Shown piece by piece: positions 23,492 through 34,902 of a stretch of DNA of 64,000 bases. The notes under the pieces were generated by a model. That model searched no databases. It saw nothing but the letters and a program-made list of their open reading frames with translations, and had not been told where the DNA came from. A program made the translations under genes and the position numbers. The stretch is from Liolophura sinensis (lineage: Eukaryota; Mollusca; Polyplacophora; Chitonida; Chitonidae), in assembly GCF_032854445.1 (NCBI RefSeq), contig NW_027018010.1:1-64000 (forward strand). The letters run 5' to 3'. Every line of letters begins with the position of its first letter. Position 1 is the stretch's first letter.

Positions 23492-23722
23492 TGGCGTCTC
23501 CAAGGCCGAGGTGGTTAGCGTGCTAGCGCGACTTACCGCCCTTGGAGCCTCTCACCAATGCCGTCACTGGAAGTTCAAGTCCAGCTCATGCTGACTTCTT
23601 CTCCGGTCATACGTGAGAAGATCTGTCAGCAATTTGCGGATGGTCCCCCTGGCACTGCCCGAATGCAATGCTGACCACCGTCGTATATTCATGAGTACAC
23701 CAATCAAAAACATAAACAAATA
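23492..23722 (+). mobile_element. tRNA-headed SINE, family S-AAAT
   Basis: A head 'CCAAGGCCGAGGTGGTTAGC' and box B 'AAGTTCAAGTCC' are followed by 'GCTCATGCTGACTTCTTCTC', 'CAGCAATTTGCGGATGGTCC' and 'ATTCATGAGTACACCAATC' with an A-rich tail. It retains the central part that the copy at 8,097 lacks but has lost most of the 'CGGCGTAAA' tail. Confidence 0.8.
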
Positions 23723-23788
23723 TAAAAAAACGCAAGTGGCAAAATAAGTTAAAAACAAAACACGTAGCCTATACCGTGCTACTTGGTA

Positions 23789-23900
23789 TGTGATCACACA
23801 TGTGATAATTGGCATCTGTCGATCACTTATGTCAGACGTGTGTGCTAATTAATCACACGTGTGTGCTAATTGGTCACACGTGATAATTGGTCACACTTGG
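23789..23900. repeat. Short degenerate tandem repeat with CACACGTG palindromes
   Basis: About five irregular copies (17-32 bp) of TGTGCTAATTGGTCACACG-type sequence. Each carries ACACGTGT- or ACATGTGA-like dyads. It is too short and irregular for a period call. Confidence 0.6.
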
Positions 23901-23904
23901 TCGA

Positions 23905-25485
23905 TGAAGTTCAGTCTCTTAATTCCGATATTGTTAAAAATCCATTTGTGGATGACACAAAGCCCTGCATATTGTGTATATCTTACCTATTGCTGCATAA
24001 ACATGTAGCTTGAGCTTGTACTAACATCTACGATTTCAATTTATTTCATTGCTGAAATAATAAAACACTGCTGCTAAGATAGCTGTCAAGGCTTTACTGT
24101 CAAGTGCCTCCATTTAAAGTTTCTAAAATTCTGCAAAGCATACCAGTCATTAACTAGTATGGCGTTGTGAATATGTGTTTTATTCAGCTTTACCAGGTGC
24201 TACCTAGGGGCCCTATAAACATCCCTGCAGTTTTAACACACCGCTTTTTTTGTATGAACGGTTACAATAAAAGCTTAACCGAGATACTTTTGCACTTTCT
24301 CTTGTTTTTAAGGCAGGTTTTCCTGCTTTAATACATAAAATTTTCAATGTTATAACATAAAGAATGCGTACCAGATTTGACTCACACTGGATATTACACA
24401 CGTCTTTCCGACTGCTGACTGCTTTTACTTTCAACTTACATACATTCTGAGATTGTGATACTAGTTTTATTAATGATATTGGTCTTTGGAAATTTGACTT
24501 TCGATATTGTTTTAAGGGTTGATGGCCTGAATTCTTATTTGAACACTTCACTTACTAGCGTCTTTCTATTGTGATATTTCAAATTTTCCACACCCCTCCT
24601 AAACAAAAAGGCTAGCCCAGAATTACGTTGAACGGGAATATAATCAAAACGCTACCATGAAAAAATACAGCATTTCACTTTCAACAATTGAGCCCATTTA
24701 CTGTCCTCAAATAGAATGGGTCAAAGGAAACCAATTTACCCGTCTGTAAAGTCTTGATTTCACCATAAATGCGGACGTCCTGCCCTTTCTAAGCTTTCCT
24801 GTGATGAACATACCTCCAGTTGGTATACTGGCATTTCGGCTTGTCATCATAAGAAAATTCACGCAGAGAGCATGATGCGGCGTTATTCAGGTAAAGTCTT
24901 TAAGGAGCACACGTCTTCCGAGTCTGTGATATCTGTGCATGAAAATATCAATTTTACATGTAATCATTTTGCTGATTTTGTTTTTCTGAAGATAAAATCT
25001 TTTCCAGAGAATATGACGACCACATGCAGATCATTGCAGGACTGCTGTGCGCGTAGACATTAAATGATACCGTCCATGGCTTTGCTTATAACTACTGACA
25101 TTGTGTATGAACTGTATGGGCGTTGACAGAATGGAAACATTTACTACATACACCGCGGATATATAAGTAGAGACAGATAAACATTCAGGTTATTTATATT
25201 CGGTAAATTCTTAACTGATTCATACATTAATTATGTAATTTAAGCACTGCAATGTTCATTGTCTACGCTATATGCTTTTTCATGGAGCTATATTTTATAT
25301 CTCTTTATCGCTCTAGGTTTTTCTATTAATAAATCACACATTTCCGGTGGTTCGTTTTGTGCACTGGTTGCCTCGGGTGTGATGTTTCATTGATCATATT
25401 GTTTTCCTTCATAAACTACCCTCTTGATTATCCATTTTTATATTTATTTATTTAGTTGCTGTATAACGTCGTGCTAAAGACGTTT
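23905..25485. other. Intergenic DNA, no gene recognised
   Basis: The minus-strand open frame at 24,213-24,551 (112 codons) is lysine- and serine-rich without a motif I recognise. I see nothing else. Confidence 0.45.
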
Positions 25486-25489
25486 TCCG

Positions 25490-25897
25490 GGACACCGCGG
25501 CGTTCTGCAGGGAGGGGACAGGAACATTGCGGCGTTCTGCAGGGATGGGAGGAAGACAGGGACACCGCAGCGGTCTGCAGGGATAGGAGAACACAGGAAC
25601 ACCGCGGCGATCTGCAGGGATAGGAGGAAGACAGGAACATTGCGGCGTTCTGCAGGGATGGGAGGAAGACAGGAACACTGCGGCGGTCTGCAGGGATGGG
25701 AGGAAGACAGGGACACCGCAGCGGTCTGCAGGGATAGGAGAAGACAGGAACACTGCGGCGGTCTGCAGGGATAGGAGGAAGACAGGAACATTGCGGCGTT
25801 CGGCAGGGATGGGAGGAAGACAGGAACATTGCGGCATTCTGCAGGGATGGGAGGAAGACAGGAACACCGCGGCGGTCTGCAGGGATAGGAGGAAAAC
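25490..25897. repeat. 38-bp GC-rich minisatellite, about 10.5 copies
   Basis: The unit starts CTGCAGGGATGGGAGGAAGA and continues with CAGGAACA(C/T)(C/T)GCGGCG. Most copies are 38 bp; 37-bp and shorter variants occur. The purine-rich strand is the plus strand. The minus strand is open in all three frames at once (139, 162 and 141 codons). With a period not divisible by three, this means one repeat free of stops is read in rotating frames. The cysteine-proline-rich peptides are therefore most likely by-products. Confidence 0.92.
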
Positions 25898-26279
25898 ATG
25901 AGTAAACTAAACGGTAAACAGCACAGGAGTTTTTAGCCAAGTTTTGTTTTCAATTTAGAACCAAGGCAAGCCAGAAACTTCCTGTTCAAAACTAAAACAA
26001 ACCAATGAAAAAAACTACAAACAGAACCTCAGAACGGTCTAGAGCTATTTTAAATTCTTTGATATGATTGAGTTTTAGAGCACTTTAATTTTCTGGTCTT
26101 TATAATTAGAATGCCACTGTATATAGAATCCACGACAGGAAATCAAGACAAGCACAAACAACAGCAGCACGACCAGCGAGTGCTTGATCTGCATTTGTTA
26201 GGCAGGTTTAAGGCCGTTATCATCTGCATCTGCTCCGCTGGAAGAACTGCTTTCATGGCAAATTTCCTCACGTAATATA

Positions 26280-26437
26280 CAATACTTACAGTACACAGAA
26301 TAAAACCAGAGCAGCGACGACAGCGTGGTTGTTGGCAGATAGCCACATGACAATAAAATACAGCCTACTGTCAATTTACCTCAGTTAGGGTTTTCATCTA
26401 ACTGTTCACGTAATTGCTTAAATAGTAGCAAATTGCG
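26280..26437 (-). repeat. Dispersed repeat R1, longest copy, next to the array edge
   Basis: On the plus strand, GTCAATTTACCTCAGTTAGG and TAACTGTTCACG, then AATTGCTTAAATAGTAGC. The reverse complement matches 13,976-14,045 and 5,381-5,443, and the left part resembles 12,360-12,440. It ends about 60 bp before the tandem array begins. Confidence 0.5.
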
Positions 26438-26510
26438 CGCCCATAACACCATGGCAAACCACAAAGCGAATTCGGAGTGTTTCTGGCAGCGTGTTTAGGA
26501 TCTATAGTTA

Positions 26511-26618
26511 GGGATCCCGTTCTCCCGAACGGGATCCCTATTGTAATCGTTCTGTTTTTTCTTATTAGGGATCCCGTTCTCCCGAACGGGATCCCTATTG
26601 TAATCGTTCTGTTTTTTC

Positions 26619-26624
<6 letters not shown>
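26511..26624. repeat. Hairpin cassettes of U0 (two copies, period 57)
   Basis: Each copy starts with the inverted repeat GGGATCCCGTTC / GAACGGGATCCC (12-bp stem, loop TCCC), followed by TATTGTAATCGTTCTG and TTTTTTCTTATTA. Starts at 26,511 and 26,568. Other cassettes in the array start at 27,957, 28,013, 28,071, 29,463, 29,525, 29,595, 32,273, 37,591, 37,649, 37,718, 37,781, 37,845, 39,207, 43,207, 46,273, 50,270, 52,967, 53,017, 54,411, 57,099, 57,150, 57,226, 57,287, 59,967, 60,025 and 63,586. Confidence 0.9.
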
Positions 26625-26653
<29 letters not shown>

Positions 26654-26775
26654 TTTTTTTCACCGACTTTGTTAGCAAGGAAACTTTTTTACTGTTCAAC
26701 ATAGAGGTCTGAAATTTTGCACACATATTCTAGCGGAGATTTTCCAGGGATAAATTCTCCATTTTTTTTTCATGT

Positions 26776-26966
26776 CACGTGGTTCGGCCGCCATATTGGA
26801 TTTTGTGTAAAATCTTTAAAAATCTTCTTCTCCAGAACCACTGAACCGATCGCTTTCAAATTTGACATGCAGCTAGTAGGTCACGAGTTCTTTAAAGTTT
26901 TAGAAAATGGTGCACTTCCGGTCAAAACTCTGGAAGCTCGCTATTGGTCGAATTTGTGACGTCACA
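26776..26966. promoter_or_regulatory. Promoter-like motif set of each unit (U0 copy)
   Basis: The order is E-box CACGTG (26,776), YY1-like CGCCATATT (26,789), inverted CCAAT (ATTGG, 26,943) and a 12-bp palindrome TGTGACGTCACA containing the CRE TGACGTCA (26,957). E-box and CRE start 181 bp apart here and in U1. By eye both cores, and CGCCATNTT, are intact in all 28 head copies of the array. In units with GCCATTGG the CCAAT box also fits the NF-Y consensus. The motifs and their conservation are seen; factor binding and promoter activity are inference. Confidence 0.5.
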
Positions 26967-27906
26967 AAAAGTTCTTAAAGTTCATTTGTTCTGAACGTGT
27001 TCTGATGTATCATGAGCTGCTGATTCCGAATCTGGTTGTAGTTTTTGTATATCTGTGTAACTTTTTGAGATATAAGCAAAAAACTCAAAAAAGTGACGTA
27101 ATTTCAATGATCTGTAACTCGAGATCTATGGCAGCTAGAAATGTGCAACCTGCACCAAATTGTAGTCCAAGACATGCTCTTTCGAGCATTCGTCAACCGA
27201 TTTGAGCTCCGATCAATAGTTTTTTCGCTACAAGCGTTTAAATGACAACACCGTTTTTTGTTTAGAAAAAGGTGCTAATCCTATTGCTTTAACATGGAGT
27301 TAGATGGGGACTGGACTGGGTTTGTAGTATTTGACCTGATGTTTCGGCCACACTGTCCGTGATCTCCCGAAAAGGTTGTGGGAAGACATTGATTCAAGTT
27401 CCCTTCTAACTCCAGTACTCTATTAAAGGGTTGGAGATCTAACTACAACAGCAAACGACGTGGGCCTGTAAAAGTTGGCTTTGTTTTGCGCAGACCGTGT
27501 CTTCTTTACTATACGCTAACCAGGTCAGGCTGATTGACAGATATGGACATGTGCCCTGGTCCAGGTGTGGACTTTCTAAGGATGGCCGAGCTATCAGTGG
27601 AGCTGTGACTCTGTGCATGGCAGGTCGTGAATTGAGATGTAAATGTACAAACTTGCTGTTACACTGGTCGTGTTTTTGCATTATTTCTTACAAATAGCGG
27701 CTTAATTCTGCCAAGGAACGACCGTTTTTCACTGGGGATAGCGTAGCATCATTAAGGTCGCCGATCTATTCGAGGGAATGCAAATGAACGGCCGACTGCC
27801 TCAGTGACAAACGGTGTAAGGTCTCATGGAGACTTTGAAAGCCGTGTATGTGGAACATGTGTCGTTCGAACACAGAACATGAAGGGGAAAACGTCATCGA
27901 TCCGAT

Positions 27907-28122
27907 CCGGGATCCCGGCCTAGGATCTGCTATTCGCAGATCCATTCTAGTTATTAGGGATCCCGTTCTCCGAACGGGATACCTATTGTTATTGTTCTGT
28001 TTTTTCTTATTAGGGATCCCGTTCTTCCCGAACGGGATCCCTATTGTTATTGTTCTGTTTTTTCTTATTAGGGATCCCGTTCTTCCGGAACGGGATCCCT
28101 ATTGTAATCGTTCTGTTTTTTC

Positions 28123-28160
<38 letters not shown>

Positions 28161-28320
28161 TTTTTTTCACCGACTTTGTTAGCAAGGAAACTTTTACACT
28201 GTTCAACATAGAGTTTCCATATTTTGCACACATATTCTGGCGGTGAATATCTCGGGACAAATTCTCCACTTTTTTGCTATGTCACGTGATTCGGCCGCCA
28301 TATTGGATTTTGTGTAAAAC

Positions 28321-28351
<31 letters not shown>

Positions 28352-29415
28352 ACCGATCATTCTGAAATTTGACATGCAGCTAGTAGGTCACGAGTTCTTT
28401 AAAGTTTGCGAAAATGGTTCACTTCCGGTCAAAACTCTGGAAGCTCGCCATTGGTCGAATTTGTGACGTCACAAAAAGTTCTTAAAGTTCATTTGTTCTG
28501 AACGCATTCTGATGTATCTTGAGCTTCTGATTTCGAATCTGGTTGTATTTTTTGCATATCTGTGTAACTTTTTGAGATATGAGCAAAAAACTGAAAAAAG
28601 TTACGTAACTTCAATGATCTGTAACTCGAGATCTATGGCCGCTAGAAATGTGCAACCTGCACGAAATTGTAGTCCAAGACATGCTCTTTCGAGCATTCGT
28701 CAACAGATTTCAGCTCCGATCAATAGTTTTTTCGCTACAAGCGTTTAAATGACAACACCGTTTTTTGTTTAGAAAAAGACGGGAATCCCATTGCTTTAAC
28801 ATGGAGTTAGATGGGGACTGGACTGGGTTTGTAGTATTTAACCTGATGCTTTCGCCTACACTGTCCGTGATCTCACGAAACGGTTGTAGGATGACATTGA
28901 TTCCAGTTCCCATCTAACTCCAGTAATCTATTAGATGGCGTAGAGATCTAACTACAACAGCAAACGACGTGGACCTGTAAAAGTTAGCTTTGTTTTGCGC
29001 AGACCTCGTGCTCTTTACTATACGTTAAACAGGCCAGGGTGATTGACAGATATGGACATGTGCCCTGGTCCAAGTGCTGACTTTCTAACCATGGCCGAGC
29101 TATCAGTGGAGCAGTGAGTCTGTGCATGGCAGGTCGTGGATTGAGATGTGAATGTACAAACTTGCTGTTACACTGATCGTGTTTTTGCGTTATTTCTTAC
29201 AAATGGCGGGCTAAGTCTGCCAAGGAACGACTGTTTTTCACTGGGCATATCGTAGCATCATCAAGGTCGCCGATCTATTCGAGGGAATGCAAATGACCGG
29301 TCGACTGCCTCAGTGACAAACGGTGTAAGGTCGAATGGAAACTTTGAAAGCCGTGTATGTGGGACATGTGTCCTTCGAACACAGAAAATGAAGGGGAAAA
29401 CGTCATCGATCCGAT
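27907..29415. repeat. Array unit U1 (head A, 3 cassettes)
   Basis: The first cassette is mutated (loop shortened, GGATACC). Diagnostic variants CACGTGATTC, TTCTGAAATTTG, CTCACGAAACGG, GTAATCTATTAG and GTGGGACATG are shared with U19, 25 kb away. Confidence 0.9.
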
Positions 29416-29646
29416 CCGGGATCCCGGCCTAGGATCTGCTATTCGCAGATCCATTCTAGTTAGGGATCCCGTTCTCCCGAACGGGATCCCTTTTGTTATT
29501 GTTCTGTTTTTTCTTATTATTATTAGGGATCCCGTTCTCCCGAACGGGATCCCTATTGTAATCGTTCTGTTTTTTCTTCTTATTATTATTATTAGGGATC
29601 CCGTTCTTCCCGAACGGGATCCCTATTGTTATTGTTCTGTTTTTTC

Positions 29647-29684
<38 letters not shown>

Positions 29685-30938
29685 TTTTTTTTTCGATTTT
29701 GTTAGCAGCAGAACTCCAACACCGTTCAACATAGAAGTTTAAAATTTTGCTCACACAATCTAGAGGAAATTTTCTAGGGGTATATTTTTTTTTTTTTTGC
29801 TATGTCACGTGGTTCGGCCGCCATATTGGATTTTGAGTAAAATCTTTAAAAATCTTCTTCTCCAGAACCACTGAACCGATCGTTCTCAAATTTGACATGC
29901 AACTAGTAGGTCAGGAGTTCTTTAAAGTTTGCGAAAATGGTTCACTTCCGATCAAAACTCTGGAAGCTCGCTATTGGTCGAATTTGTGACGTCACAAAAA
30001 GTTCTCAAAGTTCATATGTTCTGAACGTATTCTGATGTATCTTGAGCTGCTGATTCCGAATCTGGTTGTATTTTTTGCATATCTGTGTAACTTTTTGAGA
30101 TATTAGCCAAAAAATCAATAAAGTTACGTAACTTCAATGACCTGTAACTCGAGAACTAGGACAGCTAGAAACGTGCAACCTGCACGAAATTGTAGCCCAA
30201 GACATGCTCTTTCGAGCATTCGTCAACGGATTTCAGCTCCGATCAATAGTTTTTTCGCTACAAGCGTTTAAATCACAACACCGTTTTTTGTTTAGAAAAA
30301 GGTGGGAATCCAATTCCTTTAACATAGAGTTAGATGGGGACTGGACTGGGTTTATAGTATTTGACCTGATGCTTTCGGCCACACTGTCCGTGATGTCCCG
30401 AAACAGTTGTAGGATGACATTGATTCCAGTTCCCATCTATCTCCAGTACTCTATTAGAAGGCGTAGAGATCTAACTACAACAGCAAATGACATGGACCTG
30501 TAAAAGTTAACTTTGTTTTGCGCAGACCTCGCCCTCTTTACTATACGTTAAACAGTCCAGGGTGATTAACAGATATGGACAGGTGAACTGGTCCAAGTGC
30601 TGACTTTCCAACGATGGCCGAGCTATCAGTGGAGGAGTGAGTCTGTGCATGGCATGTCGTGGATTGAGATGTGAATGTAGAAACAGGCTGTTACACTGGT
30701 CGTGTTTTTGCCTGATTTCTTACAATTAGCGGGCTAAATCTGCCAAGGAACGACCGTTTTTCACTGGGCATAGCGTAGCATCATTAAGGTCGCCGATCTA
30801 TATGAGGGAATGCAAATGACCGGCCGACTGCATCAGTGACAAACGGTGTAAGGTCGCAAGGTAACTTTGAAAGCCGTGTTTGTGGAACATGTATCCTTCG
30901 AACACAGAACATGAAGGGGAAAACGTCATCGATCCGAT
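29416..30938. repeat. Array unit U2 (head B, alpha tail, 3 cassettes)
   Basis: Alpha-tail variants: CCTCGCCCTC, GTGATTAACAG, GTGAACTGG and GCCTGATTTC. The same tail is in U7 (except that it reads GCGTTATTTC), U9, U11, U12 and U25. Confidence 0.9.
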
Positions 30939-32225
30939 CCGGGATCCCGGCCTAGGATCTGCTATTCGCAGATCCATTCTAGTTATTATTATTATTATTA
31001 TTTTTTTTTCACCGACTTTGTTCGCATGGAAACTTTTTTACCGTTTAACATACAGGTCTGAAATTTTGCACACATATTCTGGCGGTGAATACCTCGGGAC
31101 AAATTCTCCACTTTTTTGCCATGTCACGTGGTTCGGACGCCATATTGGATTTTGTGTAAAATCTTTAAAAATCTTCTTCTCCAGAACCACTCAACCGATC
31201 GTTTTCAAATTTGACATGCTGCTAGTAAGTTACAAGTTCTTTAAAGTTTGCGAAAATGGTTCACTTCCGGTCAAAATTCTGGAAGTTCGCTATTGGTCGA
31301 ATTTATGACGTCACAAAAAGGTCTCAAAGTTCAAATGTTCTGAACGTATTCTGGTGTATCTTGAGCTGCTGATTCTGAATCTGGTTGTATTTTTTGCATA
31401 TCTGTGTAACTTTTTGAGATATTAGCAAAAAACTCAAAAAAGTGACGTAACTTCAATGACCTGTAACTCGAGATCTGTGGGAGCTAGAAATGTGCAACCT
31501 GCACGAAATTGTAGAACAAGACATGCTCTTTCGAGCATTCGTCAACAGATTTCAGCTCCGATCAATAGTTTTTTCGCTACAAGCGTTTAAATGACAACAC
31601 CGTTTTTTGTTTAGAAAAAGGTGCTAATCCTATTGCTTTAACATGGAGTTAGATGGGGACAAAACTGGGTTTGTAGTATTTGACCTGATGCTTTCGGCTG
31701 CACTGTCCGTGATCTCCCGAAACGGTTGTAGGATGACATTGATTCCAGTTCCCATCTAACTCCAGTACTCTATTAGATGATGTAGAGATCTAACTACAAC
31801 AGCAAACGACGTGGACCTGTAAAGGTTAGCTTTGTTTTGCGCAGGCCTCGTGCTCTTTACTATACATTAAACAGGCCAGGGTGATTGACAGATATGGACA
31901 TGTGCTGCGGTCCAAGTGTTGACTTTCTAACGATTGTCGAGCTATCAGTGGAGCTGTGAGTCTGTACAAACCTCCTGTTACACTGGTCGTGTTTTAGCGT
32001 TATTTCTTACAAATAGCGGGCTATGTCTGCCAAAGAACGACCGTTTTTCACTGGGCATAGCGTAGCATCATTAAGGTCGCTGATATATTCGAGGGAATGC
32101 AAATGACCGGCCGACTGCCTCAGTGACAAACGGTGTAAGGTCGCATGAAAACTTTGAAAGCGGTGTATGTGGAACATGTGTCCTTCGAACACAGATCATG
32201 AAGGGGAAAACGTCATCGATCCGAT
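30939..32225. repeat. Array unit U3 (head A, no cassette)
   Basis: The head variant is TTCGCATGG. It shares GGGGACAAAACTGGG with U14. A deletion of about 30 bp at 31,964 (CTGTACAAAC) is also present in U15. An open frame of 142 codons (30,880-31,308) crosses the junction; see the repeated open frame entry. Confidence 0.9.
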
Positions 32226-33600
32226 CCGGGATCCCGGCCTAGGATCTGCTGTTCGCAGATCCATTCTAGTTAGGGATCCCGTTCTCCCGAACGGGATCCC
32301 TATTGTTATTGTTCTGTTTTTTCTTATTATTATTATTATTATTATTTTTTTTTTTCGATTTTGTTAGCAGCAGAACTCCAACACCGATCAACACAGAAGT
32401 TCAAAATTTCGTACACATAATCTAGGGGAAATTTTCTAGGGGTATATTTTTTCTTTTTTTGCTATGTCACGTGGTTCGGCCGCCATATTGGATTTTGTGT
32501 AAAATCTTTAAAAATCTTCTTCTCCAGAACCACTGAACCGATCGTTTTCAAATTTGACATGCAACTAGTAGGTCACGAGTTCTATAAAGTTTGCGAAAAT
32601 GGTATACTTCCGGTCAAAACTCTGGAAGCTCGCTATTGGTCGAATTTGTGACGTCACAAAAAGTTCTTAAAGTTCAATTGTTCTCAACGTATTCTGATGT
32701 ATCTTGAGCTCCTGATTCTGAATCTGGTTGTATTTTTTGCATATCTGTGTAACTTTTTGAGATAAAAACAAAAAACTCAAGAAAGTTACGTAAGTTCAAT
32801 GACCTGTAACTCGAGAACTATGACAGCTAGAAATGTGCAACCTGCACCAAATTGTAGTCCAAGACATGCTCTTTCGATCATTCGTCAACGGATTTTAGCT
32901 CCGATCAATAGTTTTTTCGCTAGAAGCGCTTAAATCACAACACCATTTTTTGTTTAGAAAAAGACGGGAATCCTATTGCTTTAACATGGAGTTAGATGGG
33001 GACTGGTCTGGGTTTGTAGTATATCACCTGATGCTTTCGCCTACACTGTCCGCGATCTCCAGAAACGGTTGTAGGATGACATTGATTCCAGTTCCCATCT
33101 AACTCCAGTAATCTGTTAGATGGCGTAGATATCTAACTACAACAGCAAACGACGTGGACCTGTAAAAGTTAGATTTGTTTTGCGCAGACCTCGTCCTCTT
33201 TACTATACGTTAAACAGGCCAGGGTGATTGACAGATATGGAGATGTGCCGTGGTCCAAGTGCTGACTTTCTAACGGTGGCCGAGCTATCAGTGGAGCAGT
33301 GAGTCTGTGCATGGCATGTTGTGGATTGAGATGTGAATGTACAAACTTGCTGTTACACTGGTCGTGTTTTTGCCTTATTTCTTACAAATAGCGGTCTGAG
33401 CCTGCCAAGGAATCACAGTTTTTCACTGGGCATAGCGTAGCATCATCAAGGTCGCCGATCTATTCGAGGGAATGCAAATGACCGGCCGACTGCCTCAGTA
33501 ACAAACGGTGTAAGGTCGCAAGGTAACTATGAAAGCCGTGTTTGTGGAACATGTGTCCTTCGAACGCAGATCATGAAGGGGAAAACGTCATCGATCAGAT
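32226..33600. repeat. Array unit U4 (head B, 1 cassette)
   Basis: The hairpin loop of the junction reads GTTCG instead of ATTCG. The cassette is the 4-base-loop type. The tail has the CGCGATCTCC variant. Confidence 0.9.
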
Positions 33601-34902
33601 CCGGGATCCCGGCCTAGGATCTGCTATTCGCAGATCCATTCTAGTTATTATTATTATTATTATTTTTTTTTTTCGATTTTGTTAGCAGCAGAACTCCAAC
33701 ACCGTTCAACATAGAAGTTCAAAATTTTGCACACATAATCTAGCGAAAATTTTCTAGGGGTATATTTTTTTTTTTTTGGCTATGTCACGTGGTTCGGCCG
33801 CCATATTGGATTTTGTGTATAATCTTTAAAAATCTTCTTCTCCAGAACCACTGAACCGATCATTGTCAAATTTAACATGCAACTAGTAGGTCAAGAGTTC
33901 TTTAAAGTTTGCGAAAATGGTTCACTTCCGATCAAAACTCTAGAAGCTCGCCATTGGTCGAATTTATGACGTCACAAAAAGTTCTTAAAGTTCATTTGTT
34001 CTGAACGAATTCTGATGTACCTTGAGCTCCTGATTCCGAATCTGGTTGTATTTTTTGCATATCTGTGTAACTTTTTGAGATATGAGCAAAAAACTAAAAA
34101 AATTACGTAATTTCAATGGCGTTTTAATCGAGAACTATGGCAGCTAGAAATGTGCAAATTGCATGAAAATGTAGTTCAAGACACGCTCTTTCGATCATTC
34201 GTCAACAGATTTGAGCTCCGATTAAAAGTTTTCTCGCTAGAAGCGTTTAAAAAACAACACCGTTTTTGTTTAGAAAAAGATGGGAATCCTATTGCTTTAA
34301 CATGGAGTTAGATGGGGAATGGACTGGATTTGTAGTATTTGACCTGATGCTTTCGGCTACACTGTCCGTGATCTCCCGAAACCGTTGTAGGATGACATTC
34401 AGCTATACAGTACTATATTAGATGGCGTAGAGATCTAACTACAACAGTAAACGGCATGCAACTGTGAAAGTTAGCTTTGTTTTGCGTAGACCTCGTCCTC
34501 TTTACTACACGTTAAAGAGGCCAGGGTAATTGACAGATATGGACATGTGCCGTGGCCCAAGTGCGGGCTTTCTATTGATGGCCGAGCTATCATGAGAGCC
34601 GTGAGTCTGTGCATGGCGTGTCGTGGATTGAGATGTGAATGTACAAACTTGCTGTTACACTGGTCGTGTTTTTGCGTTATTTCTTACCAATAGCGGGCTA
34701 AGTGTGCCAAGGAACGACCGTTTTTCATTAGGCATAGCCTAACTTCATTAAGTTCGCCGATCTATTCACGGGAATGCAAATGACCGGCCGACTGCCTCAG
34801 TGACAAACGGTGTAAGGTCGCATGGAAACTTTGAAAGCCGTGTATGTGGAACATGTGTCCTTCGAACACAGAACATGAAGGGGAAAACGTCATCGATCCG
34901 AT
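33601..34902. repeat. Array unit U5 (head B, B-prime body, no cassette)
   Basis: B-prime variants: GGCGTTTTAATCGAG, GCATGAAAATGTAG, GACACGCTC, CATTCAGCTATACAG (about 35 bp shorter than other units) and ATGAGAGCCGTGAG. Nearly the same unit recurs as U10 and U23, and as the body of U8. Confidence 0.9.

Larger units (their letters stand above)
26497..27906. repeat. Array unit U0 (left edge, head A, 2 cassettes)
   Basis: The junction hairpin is truncated, so this is the left border. The head reads TTAGCAAGG. It shares CTCC followed by a run of nine T before CATGTCACG with U24 and U26, and ACGCTAACCAGG with U24 only. It is more diverged than central units, as expected for the edge of an array. 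Confidence 0.85.

Noticed and set aside
25452-25940. 162-codon Cys/Pro-rich open frame (minus) as a secreted peptide gene
   Set aside because: It lies wholly in the 38-bp minisatellite, and the other two minus frames are equally open.
26511-26560. Hairpin plus T-run read as an intrinsic terminator
   Set aside because: The resemblance is real, but the host is eukaryotic and the T-run lies about 20 bp from the stem. No transcript is known to end there.
26789-26800. CCATATTGG as a serum response (CArG) element
   Set aside because: It has five A/T bases between CC and GG instead of six; the YY1-like reading fits better.
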